Of a DNA stretch of 64,000 bases, positions 53,178 through 64,000 are shown one piece after another. Every line of letters starts with the position of its first letter. Within the stretch, counting starts at the first letter, position 1. Source of the stretch: Prosapia bicincta (taxonomy: Eukaryota > Arthropoda > Insecta > Hemiptera > Cercopidae); NCBI GenBank assembly GCA_036971475.1, contig JBAIZL010000002.1, positions 352,345,582 through 352,409,581 of the forward strand. Reading direction: 5' to 3'. The position numbers were made by a program, and so were the translations under genes. The notes below the pieces were generated by a model, which had not been told where the DNA came from, ran no database searches, and was given only the letters and a program-made list of their open reading frames with translations.

Positions 53178-56100
53178 CTATTCTTTAAATACTGAATTTG
53201 CAAGCACTAATGCCTTACTTCCAGAAGCTGTAGTACTGTAAGCTATATTTTGCAAATTAGCAGCTCTGCGAATATCTTTGCTGTTCGAGACCGATTTTAC
53301 GCCTTTTGAGGTATTAATCACTAGATTTATTTTTCCATCTTTGAGCATATCAACTATGTGAGGCCTACCTTCTCTCACCTTATTTACAGCTTTTGCAACG
53401 ATAACATTATCGTTTAGATATAAAGCTGTGCCCTTGGTGGCATATATATCAAAACTCAGTTCTCTCAACATTCGTGCAACAGGCAATATATACTTTTTAT
53501 CATAGTCTTTTACTGAAATCAGAGCTCTTCCTTCCGTTGGCAGCTTATATCCTGCAGCCATGTGCGCTTTTGCAAGTGCGGCTTCGAAAGATGAGTCGAT
53601 TCTCATCACTTCTCCTGTTGACTTCATTTCAGGGCCAAGTAGAGTGTCAATTCCCGAGAAACGCGTAAATGGGAAAACAGCGGCCTTGACTACAAAATGA
53701 TCAAAAGTTTTTTTTCTTGATATAATGTTTTGCCTAAAATAACTTCAGTGGCAAGCTTTGCAATAGGAATATTGATTACTTTGGAGATAAAAGGAACTGT
53801 GCGACTAGCCCTTAGATTTACTTCGAGTATATATATATCGTTTTCTTGAATAGCAAACTGAATGTTTATCAGGTCTTTCACTTTTAATTTAAGAGCTATT
53901 CTCTCAGTTTGTAGCTTAATCTCCTTTATAATTTTGTCACTCAGTGTATTTGTTGGTATTGAACAAGTTGAATTACCGGAATGAATTCCGGCTTCTTCAA
54001 TATGTTCCATAATTGCCGCAATGAAATTATTTTCCTCATCACATATAGCATCAACATCAATCTCAACTACATTTACCAAGAATTTATCAAGCAACAACGA
54101 CCCATGTACAAAAGTTTTAGTTTGACTCAAAACATATTCCTTAAAGTTCTCAATATCATGCTTAATTGACATGGATTGACCGCCTAAGACGTAGGATGGC
54201 CTAACTACTAATGGAAACCCCACCTTCTCTGCATTGATTAACGCCTCTTCCACTGAATGACTAATAGAATTTTCAGGTTGTTTTAAATTAAGTTGCAAAG
54301 CCAGGTTTTTAAATCTTATACGATCTTCAGCAAGATCTATAGAGTCAAATGATGTACCAAGGATGTTAAAACCTCTTTCATTTAGCCCTTTGGCTAATTT
54401 TCAAGGCGTCTGACCACCTATTTGAACTATGACACCCACTAGTATACCATTCCCTTGCTCTTTATTTAATATTTCGAGCCCATCTTCTTCAGTCAATGGA
54501 GCAAAATACAAACGATCAGCAGTATCCTAATCAGTTGAAACAGTTTCAGAATTACAATTAATCATTATTGTTTCATATCCCATTTCTTTGGCAGCAGAAA
54601 CTGCATGCACGCAGGCATAATCAAATTCAATACCCTGACCAATACGGTTGGGTCCACTACCTAAAATGACAACCTTTTCTCGGTCAGAAACATCTGCTTC
54701 GCACTTTGTCTTATTTACGACTTCTCCCTCATAACAGCCATACATATAAGCAGTGCTCGATTCAAATTCAGCTGCACACGTGTCTACACGTTTATAAACT
54801 GGATTAATACCAATTTTTTTTTCTTATTGCCTCAATCTGCTCTGATGTCATTCCCGTGCGTAACACTGGAATCCACCTATTTTTTTCTTGGATCCCAGTA
54901 TCAAGTACTGGGATGACAGGAGTAGATTTACTACTTAATTTTGCCAACCTTGCATCTGAAAACCTCATCTTTTTTAGTTCTAATATCTCGTCTGCAGTTT
55001 CAGGCAAACCAGTTTCTTTAATTTTCTGTTCAGCTAAGATTATTTGCTGTATGTTTTGCAAAAACCATAAGTCATATCCTGTAATCGAATTTATTTCATC
55101 TATGCTTACCCCATGGCGCATTGCGTCAGCAGCAATCAGCAACCTGTTTGGTAGCAATTTTGCTACTTGATATTTTATATGATCAACCTCTGTACCTTCA
55201 GAAAACACTTCATCAAGTCCTATAAGACCAGTTTCAAGTGAACGGAAACCTTTCTGTAGCGATTCATTAAAAGTGCGACCTATAGACATTACTTCTCCCA
55301 CCGATTTCATGGAGGTTGATAGCTCACAATCCGTTCCCTTAAATTTTTCAAATTCAAAACGAGGAACTTTACTAACAAAATAATCAACCACCGGCTCAAA
55401 TGCAGCAGGTATAGCCGGCGCACAATCGTTGCGTATTTTATCAAGCGAATAGCCAACAGCAAGCTTGGTTGCAACTTTTGCTATAGGCCTAGGATAACCC
55501 GTTGCTTTTGAGGCAAGTGTGGAAGAGCGAGAAACTCTTGGATTCATTTCAATCTCAACAAGGCTTCCATCTTCTTTGGGATTAACTGCAAATTGAACAT
55601 TTGCACCACCTGCACTAACATCAATTTCTCTCAGCACTGCTATAGATGCATTTCTCATTTTCTGATATTCCGTATCACGTAGAGTCAAAGCAGGAGCAAT
55701 AGTAATACTATCACCTGTATGAACTCCCATAGGGCCCACATTCTCTATTGCACAGACCACTATGCAGTTATCTTTACAATCACGAATGACTTCTATTTCG
55801 TATTCTTACCAACCGATAATGGATTCATCTACCTGAACTTCGTTTATCGGTGAAATCTTCAGGGCGTTCCCTATAATGTTGAAAAACTCCTCCTTATTGT
55901 ATGCTATACCACTACCTGCAGCACCAAGAGTGAATGATGAACGGATAATTGCAGGCAACCCAACACAATGTAGAGCTTCCATTATTTGCCTTTGATTCTT
56001 TATGATGACACTTTTAGGGTACTCTTGCCCTATCTTATACATAGACTGGCGAAACAACTTTCTATCTTCAGCTTTTTTAATTGCTTCCCTATTTACGCCA

Positions 56101-56447
56101 ATTAGCTTTACGTTATATGTATCTAATACTCCATCATCTGCAAGTTTCATTGCACAATTGAGTGCGGTTTTCCCACCCATCGTGGGTAATATCGCATCAG
56201 GTTTCTCCTTAATTATGATTTTTTCTATAATCTCGGGCAGTAGAGGCTCAATATACATCGCATCAGAAAACTCAGGGTCCGTCATTATAGTCGCATGATT
56301 TGAGTTCACCAGAATGATATCATAACCTTCGCTCTTTAATACCTTACAATTTTGAGTTCCAGAGTAATCAAATTCGCATGCCTAACCTATGCCTATTGCA
56401 CCTGCCACTATTACTAATATAGACTCTATATCTGTGCGTTTTGGCAT
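53178..56447 (-). pseudogene. carB: Carbamoyl phosphate synthase large subunit, broken
   Basis: Makes carbamoyl phosphate for pyrimidines; it feeds the same pathway as pyrC, pyrD and pyrH here. The start ATG 56447 is MPKRTDIESILVIVAGAIGI. TAG near 56384 replaces Gln before ACEFDYSG. The first ATP-grasp half has [15 protein letters not shown] and [17 protein letters not shown] at 55806 precedes [27 protein letters not shown] and [19 protein letters not shown] are intact. A palindromic element adds about 25 codons (54846-54919). The second half begins [20 protein letters not shown]; stops at 54527 and near 54402 and frameshifts near 54800, 54300 and 53700 follow. The C-terminal MGS-like domain ends at 53178. 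Confidence 0.95.
54846..54919 (-). repeat. Palindromic element inserted in frame in carB
   Basis: Two back-to-back palindromes (gtcattcccgtgcgtaaca; ggatcccagtatcaagtact) lie between KLSSKS and EQIEAIRKK of CarB and encode [13 protein letters not shown] and [13 protein letters not shown]. The same units are intergenic elsewhere in the window. Protein-coding palindromic elements are known from Rickettsia and Wolbachia. Confidence 0.88.
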
Positions 56448-56527
56448 AATTACTATTTAAGTAATGTTACCAACCTTTCCTATGAATGTGAATTTTTATT
56501 AGATAGACATTTTGAAGTACTCTGAGT

Positions 56528-57268
56528 TCATTCAAGAGGTTTGCTCAATGGCAAAACTTGTCCTGATATGTCACAGTCTTCAGAAGCTTTTTCCACAAAT
56601 TTATCTGTTAGTTTATCAGATAACACTAATTTAGGCTTATCTTTTCCAGGAAACGCCTGCTTGTACATTTCACTGTCAATAGGTCCTTCCGGATACACAG
56701 CGTTTACGCACAACTTCGTATGTTTTGTCTGAGACGCATATATCTTTACCATGATTTCTAGTGCGGCTTTAATTGCAGCATAAGGTACCCAATATGGATA
56801 AGAGGAAGGAGAAAGCGTTACTTCTGAGTTCACAAATATTACACTCCCAGAATTAGATTTTTTTAGTACAGGGTCTAACTTTTTCAACAAATAACAATTG
56901 GTAGTAAAATTTGTATTCCTTACATTCTGCAGCTCTTCAAGTTGCAATCGTGAACAGGATTTAGCTTACCTGAAATCCCAGTACAAGCGACTAATATATC
57001 AAGTGCTCCAGATTCTCATAATTTCAGACTCTCTATCATATTTGCTAGTATCTTCACATTTTCAAAATCTAAGAGATAAATCTGAATTAGCTTCATAGAG
57101 CCTTCTTTAAATTCTTCAATTCTATCAATTTCACTATATAGTGGCTTAAGATTATCGATAGACCTTGAAATTAAAATTACACATGCACCTTCCTTGACAA
57201 ACCTTTTTGCAACAGCAGACCCCATGAAGCTCCGGTAATTAAAGCTATTTTCCTTCTAATTTACCCAT
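56528..57268 (-). pseudogene. Short-chain dehydrogenase/reductase, broken
   Basis: Rossmann-fold oxidoreductase of the SDR class. The start ATG 57268 has a strong Shine-Dalgarno (aaggaggaagaa). The N-terminal KLEGKIALITGAS gives the TGxxxGxG cofactor loop; a frameshift near 57228 separates it from GSAVAKRFVKEGACVILISR. A stop near 57016 and a frameshift near 56945 follow. SGSVIFVNSEVTLSPSSYPY leads to the catalytic YAAIK (YxxxK), and VNAVYPEGPIDSEMYKQAF is the typical PG loop. The end is LPLSKPLE at 56528. About 247 codons. The substrate is unknown. Confidence 0.87.
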
Positions 57269-57278
57269 TTCTTCCTCC

Positions 57279-58110
57279 TTAGCGAGATCCATTGAAACAT
57301 TTTAGATGAAAATTAAACTTTGCTCCATATATAAAAGTTAGGCTTAACACATAAAAAAATAGTAATGATACTACCATGCCACCCAAATTTCCATATATCA
57401 AATCCAGTTGGCTAAAGGAAGCTTTTAAGTACTGTTTGAAAGCTGAAGCTGAAATTGTCCCACATACAAAGCATAAAAGCTACACAAGACCCAGGAAATA
57501 CATCCGATAAATTTTGTTTTATATTCGGTAACATAAAAGAGACTTGGTATAGCCAAGAGACTACTATGAAGAGAATAAATTAAATGGAAAGATATTTCGT
57601 ATAACTCAACCCATGATAGGAAAAATCAATTAGCATTGGTGCTAATGTAGAGAATATTATAGTCAGAGTTATAATAAGCGTAATTACTAAAAATTGCAAT
57701 ATGCTTAATACTCTTCTCAATATATAAGGTGGCGATACCGGAACTCTATAAGCTTTATTCAGTATTGTTCTCAGCCCTTCAATCGTTGATGAAGCAGTCC
57801 AAACAGCACCTACAATTGCCAAAGTTAATAAAATTTGCGGCGGACCTGATATTATCTTCCTAATGCGTGGCATTAAAGATGCTAAAATATCGTGTGGCAT
57901 GTTATCAATTATAAATGTCCAGCCGATGTTATACTGATCCAAGAAATTTGCAAATGTTGACGCTAAAGCCATTAAAACAATGAGAAACGGAAATATCGAC
58001 AACAAGATTAAAAATGATAAGTATCCCGCATGCTCCATTCCGTCATTATAAATTGTGTCAATCAAAGCACGATAAAGGCAATAAACGATAATGTAAAATT
58101 TCTGTAGCAC
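57279..58110 (-). pseudogene. YihY/BrkB-family membrane protein, broken
   Basis: Six-helix inner-membrane protein of unknown transport or integrity role. ATG 58110 (MLQKFYIIVYCLYRALIDTI) leads to MEHAGYLSFLILLSIFPFLI, the family's conserved first helix. QILLTLAIVGAVWTASSTIE, then LRTILNKAYRVPVSPPYILR and VLSILQFLVITLIITLTIIF, follow. A stop after TKYLSI (57580) is read through in frame to LPNIKQN-like sequence. A frameshift near 57450 and TAG at about 57424 lead to the C-terminal SIITIFYVLSLTFIYGAKFN, ending at 57279. Its 3' end is 11 bp before the SDR start, so the two were probably co-transcribed. Confidence 0.88.
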
Positions 58111-58194
58111 TATAATACTAACAAACCAAGTAAGATACTCTAAATGAAATAAAATATATGTTTAAGTAAAAACTCCTGGAATGTTACATACAGT

Positions 58195-58680
58195 CACAAA
58201 AAATCACTTGACAAACCCCTTTAATCTCCTTACAATAACACTGAAGGTATTATTTTATCTTCAATCTATGCAGATTAAATGACAGGATTATCACGAGATT
58301 GGCGACTTATTTTTTAATTTTTGCACTATGTGCACCTCATGCCTTTATAAATTTCAACTAGATTTCTAGGTTTTGGCCTATACAAGCTGAAACGGGCTTA
58401 TAAAGCGCTTAAGACAGTATAGTACGCCGATTTGCAGGATTAGAGAGTCAGCAACTTTCACCTCGGGATTCCTTTGCCTTTTTTTCTGCTTAGTAAATTT
58501 CTTAAACATTTAAGTTAAGGTTAGTTGCATTTAAAAGCAGCTAAACTGCAGTATTTAAGACGGAAAGAACGCCGATTCAGGAAATAAATATTGACCAGGA
58601 GTTCTTTTGCCTTTTTCTCCATTTAGTAAATTTCTTAATATTTATAGCTAAAGGTTTACTGAGATATGCCTAATGGCTAG
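58195..58680 (+). repeat. Repeat R1 copy G
   Basis: From tcacttgacaaacccctttaa to gtaaatttcttaatatttata; the central block matches copies A and B (gcttaagacagtatag differs). Confidence 0.85.
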
Positions 58681-58689
58681 AGGTAAGCT

Positions 58690-60816
58690 TTATTGTGATT
58701 TTTTTGGATCCTTAACAGAAGTTGATTTTGGATCTGACAACTTCTCTGGTGGCAATGGTTTTAATTCTGCCCCAGCAATATTTTGCTTCTCATCAAAAAC
58801 GTTTCGCCCACTCTCAGAAGTCAAAACTGTTTGAGCTGACGAAGTGGTAGTGGAACCTTTCTCTTTTTGAATACGATAACTATCTACAGCTTTCTCTCGC
58901 TGTAGAAAATCAAGTGCCCTTGGAACAGGCCAATCCATAATGCTTTGTGGTCGATCTATTTCTGTAACTTCTTCTTCATTCATTACAGGTGGTTGGTCAA
59001 TTCCTGTTTTAGTAGCTTCCCGTTTTAGTGGTTCATTTTCTTCTTGTAATTGTATAAAGTTTTCCTATAAGCCCCCTATCTTCAATTCTTTTCTACCAAT
59101 TTCTTCTTTCAACTTTTCTATTTCCTTACTTTTATCTACTTCCCCCATTTCATCTGCAAGGGACTTATCACCTATATTAGGTTGTGGAATTTCCCTCTCG
59201 AAATCTTTTATTTTTCTTTCTGTAGCTGATTCGATTCCTTAGGTAACTCTTGATTCTTCAATTGCTCTTCACTCAGTTGATTTATTGTGTCATTTAATTC
59301 TTTCTCTTTTTCTGACAAAAGTTCTGCTGACTGTTTTTCATAATTGCCTTTTACTGCACTTACTTCTTCCATATCATTCTTCAGTCTCACATTCTCTTCC
59401 TGAAGTACGTTTAACTCAGCTTCACTTTGTTCCAATTTCTTACATAGTTCTTCATTGATTTTATCTGTTGATTGAACATTTCCTTTATCCTTCAACTTAC
59501 CTTCTAAGTTCTCTATCTCACTACTCTTTTCCTTTAATTCTTGTTCTAATTCCTCTATCTTTTTCTTTAACTGTTTATTTTCTTCATATCTTTCAGCTAA
59601 TTGTTTAGTCTTTTTTTCCAATTCATCTTTAAGTTCTTTAATTTTGTTTTCTGATTCCCCTGATTCTAAACTATATTTATCACCTTCTTCTATTTTTTTC
59701 GAGCTCTCTCTTGAGGTGCGTGTTTTCTTTTAGCACTTCATTTTCACCTTTATTTTCATCAGTAAGCGACTTAATTAAGGCATCTTGTTCCTTTATTTTC
59801 TCAGATAAGGAGTCACGTTCTAGTTGTAAGTCTTCAAGCTGCTTTGCCTGCTCTGCATAGTATTGAGCAAATACTTCTTTTTCTTCCTTTAACTTCTTAA
59901 TTTCATCTACTTCATCTTTTAATTCCTTTTTTTTATATTCTTCTTCACCACTGAGTGTATCATCATCAAACATTTCATCTTTATCACTAAATTTACTGCT
60001 AGTGGGTACAGAACTTCCCCGTGAACCAGGAGAAGAATACCCACTGCTATCTAAAGCAGGTGATACAGGTGTAAATCTCTCCTTTGTTATCTGTTGATTA
60101 TCCACACTCTTGCCCATATCAGTGAAAGCTTGATGTAGAGTTTTTACATTGATAATACTTCTTTGTTTTGCTCTACTTACTTTAATATCTCTTCTTGGCT
60201 GCTTATTGCTCCAAATCTTGGTTCATTAACTACCCTTTTTATTCTGCTATAATCTACTTCTACAGTCATGCTACAACTTATGCTATCACCTTTGGAATCC
60301 TTAGCCTGCCAGTTAATCATCATTTCACATGAACTTGTGCCAGTGAAATTATAATGCCTCTCATTGCCATTTTTCCTGCATGTAGTTATTTGACTGTTTT
60401 CTCCTAAAGATATGTTATACACCTGACCTTCATCTCTGGCTCTTAAAATATCACTGATTTTTACTGGTTTTTCTTCATTTTCAAACCTGATGTTAATGTT
60501 ATTATCTTCTGTTGAATATGCTAAGAAACTTTTACCTTGCAATAATTTTTCAAAATTTTTATGTGCTTCATCTGTTGATTGCTCAAATTCTTGGAAATCT
60601 GTTTCCCATTCTGAGCTTATCTGTCTTCTAATCTCTTCATCTTTGCGTAAAGGACCAATAAGGTACCAGATTAATTTTTCTTCCTCCAGTCTTTTGATGA
60701 AATCCTGAAGACTGTTACAAGATGCAATGACACTTAGAATATAATTTTTTTTCCTGTTCATCTACATCTAGGCTTTGACTCTCAACTATAAATAAATTTT
60801 CGTTTTTCTCTGGCAT
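58690..60816 (-). pseudogene. Large coiled-coil protein, candidate effector
   Basis: Joined frames give about 705 residues from ATG 60816 (MPEKNENLFIVESQSLDVDE). The N-terminal 200 residues form a globular part (NSLQDFIKRLEEEKLIWYLI, then NEPRFGAISSQEEILK). Next is a Ser/Pro-rich linker (SALDSSGYSSPGSRGSSVP-like, near 60050) and an acidic patch. From about 59930 to 59050 there is continuous coiled coil (LKDEVDEIKKLKEEKEVFAQ, EELEQELKEKSSEIENLEGK). A Pro/Ser-rich tail ends DPKKSQ. Breaks are a frameshift near 60745, TAA and a frameshift near 60177, a frameshift near 59690, a frameshift near 59210 and TAG near 59069. I do not recognise the family. The modular design recalls secreted Wolbachia proteins, which is inference. 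Confidence 0.72.
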
Positions 60817-60943
60817 AATTTCACATTTAAAAAAAATATATTGTAATATTAACAATTTTTTTAAAAAATCAACTAATTATCAGATAAATAAACTTGAATG
60901 TTTGTCTGTAATATTGTATAGTAGCTACTCTGAGCAATGCGGC

Positions 60944-62278
60944 ATGGATAATACTATTATAAGAAAATACGATATTAGAGGTGTGGTAGGCAAAGATCTG
61001 CAGATCAACGATGGGTATGAGATAGGCAGGAAGTTTGTATTCAGTGTTTGTATAGGCTATGACAGCAGAATAGATTCACCAAGTATAGAAAAAGAATTAA
61101 TCAGGGGCTTAACTTTATCTGGAGCAAATGTTATACGTATTGGCCTATGCTCTTAACCTATGCTCTATACTGCAACGCAAATTACGCAGGCAGACCTTGG
61201 CATTATGATCACCGCTTCACATAACCCCAGCGAATACAATGGCTTTAAATTTTTCAGCAGTAAAAAAGTTTACTCGGATCAAGAAATAAATGAAGTTATA
61301 AGCAGTCCAATCAAAAATAGTACAAAAATTGGAAGCTTAATTAACATAAATATATATAGCCAGTATATTCGCATATTAAAAAGTGCGTTAAAAAACAATA
61401 CTACACGAAATATAAAAATAGCCTGGAATTGTGGAAATAGCCCTGCAGGTACATTGAAAAGATCCTACCAGATCATATACATATCATAACCAATAGCTCT
61501 ATAGATGGAAAATTTCCACTGCACGATCCAGATCCTATAGAAGAAAAAAATCTCGCTCAATTAATTGATATTGTAAAGAAAGATCAATTTGATCTTGGCA
61601 TTGCACTTGATGGTGACAGTGATAGGGTGCGCTTGATTGACAACAGAGGAAATGTTGTTTCCAACGACCACTTATTTATGATTTTCGCGCGTGGAGGAAT
61701 ACCCAAAAAGCAAAGTTATTGCTAACGTAAAAATGAGCATCGAAGTGCATGATTTCGTTAGCAAGTTAGGAGAACAAGTAATTACCTGCGCAACTGGACA
61801 CTCACTAGTAAAGAAAAAGATGTTAGAAGTACAGGCAAAGTTTGCTGGTAAACTGAGTGGGCATTTTTTCTTCTCTGAATTAGGTTTTGATGATGGATTG
61901 TATTCCGCTGTTAAAGCCATTGACATTTTACTTAAAAAAAACCAAAGCTTGTCTCAGATGATTGAGGACTTAACAAAGCTATATATCACTCATGAAGTAA
62001 AGATTGTAGTCAAAGATGAAAACAAAATTCAAATAATCGAATCAATAAAGAAAACACTAAAGCAGATAAATATCGTATTTTCAGAGCTTGATGGTATAAA
62101 AGTAACCAATAATGGTAATAAAGGTTGGTGTCAAATACACAAAACTGCATTACAGCAAGGTGTGAAGGAAATACTTTAGAAGTTTTTGAACTAACTAAAA
62201 AGACTGTTTTACTACATTGACAAAGCAAAGTCTTTAAATATTCACGAAAGTAATTTAGCACAGAAATATGGAGCTTAA
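60944..62278 (+). pseudogene. Phosphomannomutase/phosphoglucomutase, broken
   Basis: Alpha-D-phosphohexomutase that shifts phosphate between C6 and C1 of sugars. ATG 60944 (MDNTIIRKYDIRGVVGKDLQ). VCIGYDSRIDSPSIEKELIR follows. TAA at 61154 interrupts. The catalytic Ser loop GIMITASHNPSEYNGFKFF is intact. A frameshift comes near 61450. The Mg-binding loop LGIALDGDSDRVRLIDNRGN and the sugar-binding SGHFFFSELGFDDGLYSAVK follow, with a frameshift near 61690. The C-terminal phosphate-binding domain is garbled by frameshifts near 62120, 62160 and 62210; the native end is near 62278. About 445 codons. Converges on hemY with a 23-bp gap. Confidence 0.92.
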
Positions 62279-62301
62279 GGGCGAAAAAAGATTGGAGCTG
62301 T

Positions 62302-63530
62302 CTACTGAACATAACACACACAATTAAAGCTATTGCAGCTTGAACACTTGTAATCCCATTGCTCTAGCTTTTTACTTCAATTTGAACATTTCCAGCACGG
62401 ATCAGGCGAAGCTTCTGAGTTCATCTTGTTTAGCCAATGAACTACTTGATCATGCTCTTGCAATACCACTTTGAGCTGTATCATAATAAGGTAGATCGAC
62501 ATGTAATTAGCGTTTTTCATAGCAGTATTTAAGTGCTGATTTGCAAGATCATATCTGCCTGAACTAATTACAGATGAAGCAAGTAGACAATAACTAAAAT
62601 AATAATCAGGGTGCAAGTTATACAGCCTTTCAGCGCCTTTACTATTTAAACTGATGTACATTTTTGCTGACTCAGGAGTAGGGTTTACTGTATACTCCGT
62701 CTCTAGTACTGCAGAAGCTTTTCTAATTTTTCCAAGTCTAGCATATTACTCTGCCTTTAAATAATTAATGGGCGGAAAAGTTGCACAATGACTTTGTGCT
62801 CTAAACAAAAACTTTATAGCCTCCTCATAACTCCCTTTGTTTTCATATTGTTCTGCTAAAGACAATAAAAAACCGCCAACATTTTTTTACAATCAAAGGG
62901 AAGAAAAATATTGAACTTTACATATTCCTTTAACTTCAAAATTGCGTTAACCCAATCTTCTTGCAATATTCAATGCTCTATTTGAAAGGGAATAGACATA
63001 ATTTTATCATTAATTGAACTACAGCAATATTCTATGAACTTTTAAAAGGTTACCCTTTCCTGTTTGAGATCGACAATCAGTTTATTGGCCAGAAGTAGAG
63101 CTAAGTTGCGATTTTTATTTGCAATATTTATTAAACCGTTGCTGAAAAAGCTGTAATTTCCCGTCTTACTTGAATTAAAGAGTTTTATTAAAGATAACTT
63201 ATCGCTTTCCCCATTTAGATTTTTAACTAGCTTGTGAGCATTCTCTATATAGCCCAACTCTATGCTAAACAAAGCTTCAAAAAGAAGTAGCTCTTCTCTA
63301 TCCCTCCTTCTATTTCTTGTGTTGGCAAATGTTGATGAAATGGAAGAACAAAAGCGTGCAAGTGTAATTAATAAAAACAGTAAGAATATGCAAGCAAAAA
63401 TAATGAAATATAGATCAACATTTATAGTGTAACTACCCAGTTCTAACTTTATCACTTCACCACTCACTTTGATCCATATGCCAAATAAAAAAGAGAGAGC
63501 GAAAATTATAAGATAAATCCGGAGATATAT
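62302..63530 (-). pseudogene. HemY/LapB-like TPR protein with rubredoxin-type tail
   Basis: Begins near 63530 without a clear ATG (the codon there is ATA): YLRIYLIIFALSFLFGIWIK, then NVDLYFIIFACIFLLFLLIT, two N-terminal membrane helices as in HemY_N. TPR helices follow (DREELLLFEALFSIELGYIE). A heavily broken stretch 62760-63040 contains SLAEQYENKGSYEEAIKFLF. YYFSYCLLASSVISSGRYDL and TAMKNANYMSIYL are further TPRs. At the end CWKC then, after a TGA at 62377-62379, KLEQWDYKCSSC give a CxxC...CxxC knuckle as in LapB (YciM). The likely role is scaffolding in the envelope; the heme link is only by name. Confidence 0.75.
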
Positions 63531-64000
63531 TGTAACAAGTGATGATATATTATCGAAATATTCTTAGAAGCTACAATAAAACCATTGAGTTTATTTAGCC
63601 ATTGCTTGAATTCTGGGTGTGTTAAATCACCTATTGTAGTAGCTATGCTCTGCCAATCATTATCATTTATTGGCTCCTCAATTTCTGCTAGCTTTACCCT
63701 TAATGGATCGTTCTTATCTTTTATCTTTACCCAGTTTGACATGACTTTTTGAAATAGTGCACTTTTGTTGTATTTGATAGTATCAATGGTTTTCTCAAAA
63801 GACGATTTCAATTCACGTAAAGTATCTATCTCTTTCAAAATTTTCAATTCACTTACTGCATTCTCTACTTCAGGATCATCAAGCTCTGATATTGGAGGCT
63901 TTATTGCATTTATATGAATACCAAATTTTGCCTCTTGCAATAACGAATCCTTAATTTTAACCACAAGTAGTAGCAATTTTGTGAGGTTATTAAGCTTTAA
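63506..64000 (-). CDS. Mitofilin/HemX-like protein, 3' end (partial)
   Basis: The frame is open from the window edge to a stop at 63506 (KLNNLTKLLLLVVKIKDSLL onward), about 164 codons. It is helical and charged: VENAVSELKILKEIDTLREL and KTIDTIKYNKSALFQKVMSN, then an acidic segment and THPEFKQWLNKLNGFIVASK. In Alphaproteobacteria a mitofilin-domain (Mic60-like) membrane protein lies directly before hemY, and this has the right position, coil content and overlap with hemY. The last residues (IIYHHLLQYISGFIL) may follow a small frameshift. Its upstream part is outside the window. Confidence 0.6.
   Translation of the reverse strand, partial: LKLNNLTKLLLLVVKIKDSLLQEAKFGIHINAIKPPISELDDPEVENAVSELKILKEIDTLRELKSSFEKTIDTIKYNKSALFQKVMSNWVKIKDKNDPLRVKLAEIEEPINDNDWQSIATTIGDLTHPEFKQWLNKLNGFIVASKNISIIYHHLLQYISGFIL

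Overview
ORGANISM AND STATE. The window is an A+T-rich stretch of Wolbachia (Alphaproteobacteria, Rickettsiales) chromosome. The proteins are Wolbachia-like, the rpsB-tsf-pyrH-frr-uppS-cdsA order is bacterial, WO-phage and ankyrin relics occur, and the intergenic repeats and palindromic elements are of the Wolbachia kind. It cannot be the genome of a living bacterium. Nearly every gene carries stop codons, frameshifts or deletions, including irreplaceable ones (gltX, serS, rpsB, tsf, dnaN, carB, tRNAs), and a eukaryotic piggyBac transposon sits inside a Wolbachia repeat at 15766-18247. The best reading is a Wolbachia segment transferred to a host (arthropod or nematode) nuclear genome and decaying neutrally. 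The large insert called the f element in Armadillidium is one known case of this kind; the host here is not identified by the sequence. || LAYOUT. 1-9.2 kb: unknown ORF, pyrC (split by a 499-bp MITE-like element), gltX, dusB (117-bp internal duplication), a membrane-anchored OTU-protease gene, serS, purD. 9.3-15.6 kb: a collagen-like membrane protein fused to a secretin-like fragment, rnc (intact), pyrD, an Rpn-family nuclease, an NhaC antiporter. 15.7-18.4 kb: repeat R2 split by piggyBac. 18.5-22.5 kb: cydA-cydB-DUF2474 oxidase operon, an efflux adaptor, tRNA-Glu. 22.5-26.4 kb: repeats, IS110 copy 1, an IS481-family element. 26.4-33.6 kb: ubiH, mrp (four tandem 110-bp units), typA, secreted C26 hydrolase, tRNA-Phe, coaD (intact), zinc-finger protein. 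33.6-38.4 kb: cdsA, uppS, frr, pyrH, tsf, rpsB, tRNA-Asp. 38.5-42.6 kb: IS110 copy 2, mccF, lipB, a RelBE-type pair with a clear promoter. 42.6-46 kb: WO portal remnant, ankyrin gene, dnaN, unknown ORF. 46.4-52 kb: R2 copy, FNR and bamB remnants, terC fragment, an HExxH protein, tsaD. 52.5-64 kb: RDD protein, carB (with an in-frame palindromic element), SDR, yihY, a large coiled-coil protein, a phosphohexomutase, hemY and a mitofilin-like gene running off the end. || HOW IT FITS TOGETHER. The genes once served pyrimidine and purine synthesis (pyrC, pyrD, carB, pyrH, purD), translation, membrane and cell-wall precursors (uppS, cdsA, mccF), respiration (cydAB, ubiH) and cofactors (coaD, lipB, mrp). 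Insertions allow relative dating. The IS110, IS481 and palindromic repeats are bacterial and predate transfer. piggyBac, and possibly the MITE and the tandem expansions, came later. The most novel signal is that both IS110 copies sit at the same motif of the Wolbachia palindromic repeat, and their 220-bp leaders contain short guide-like matches to target and donor ends, as expected of a bridge RNA.
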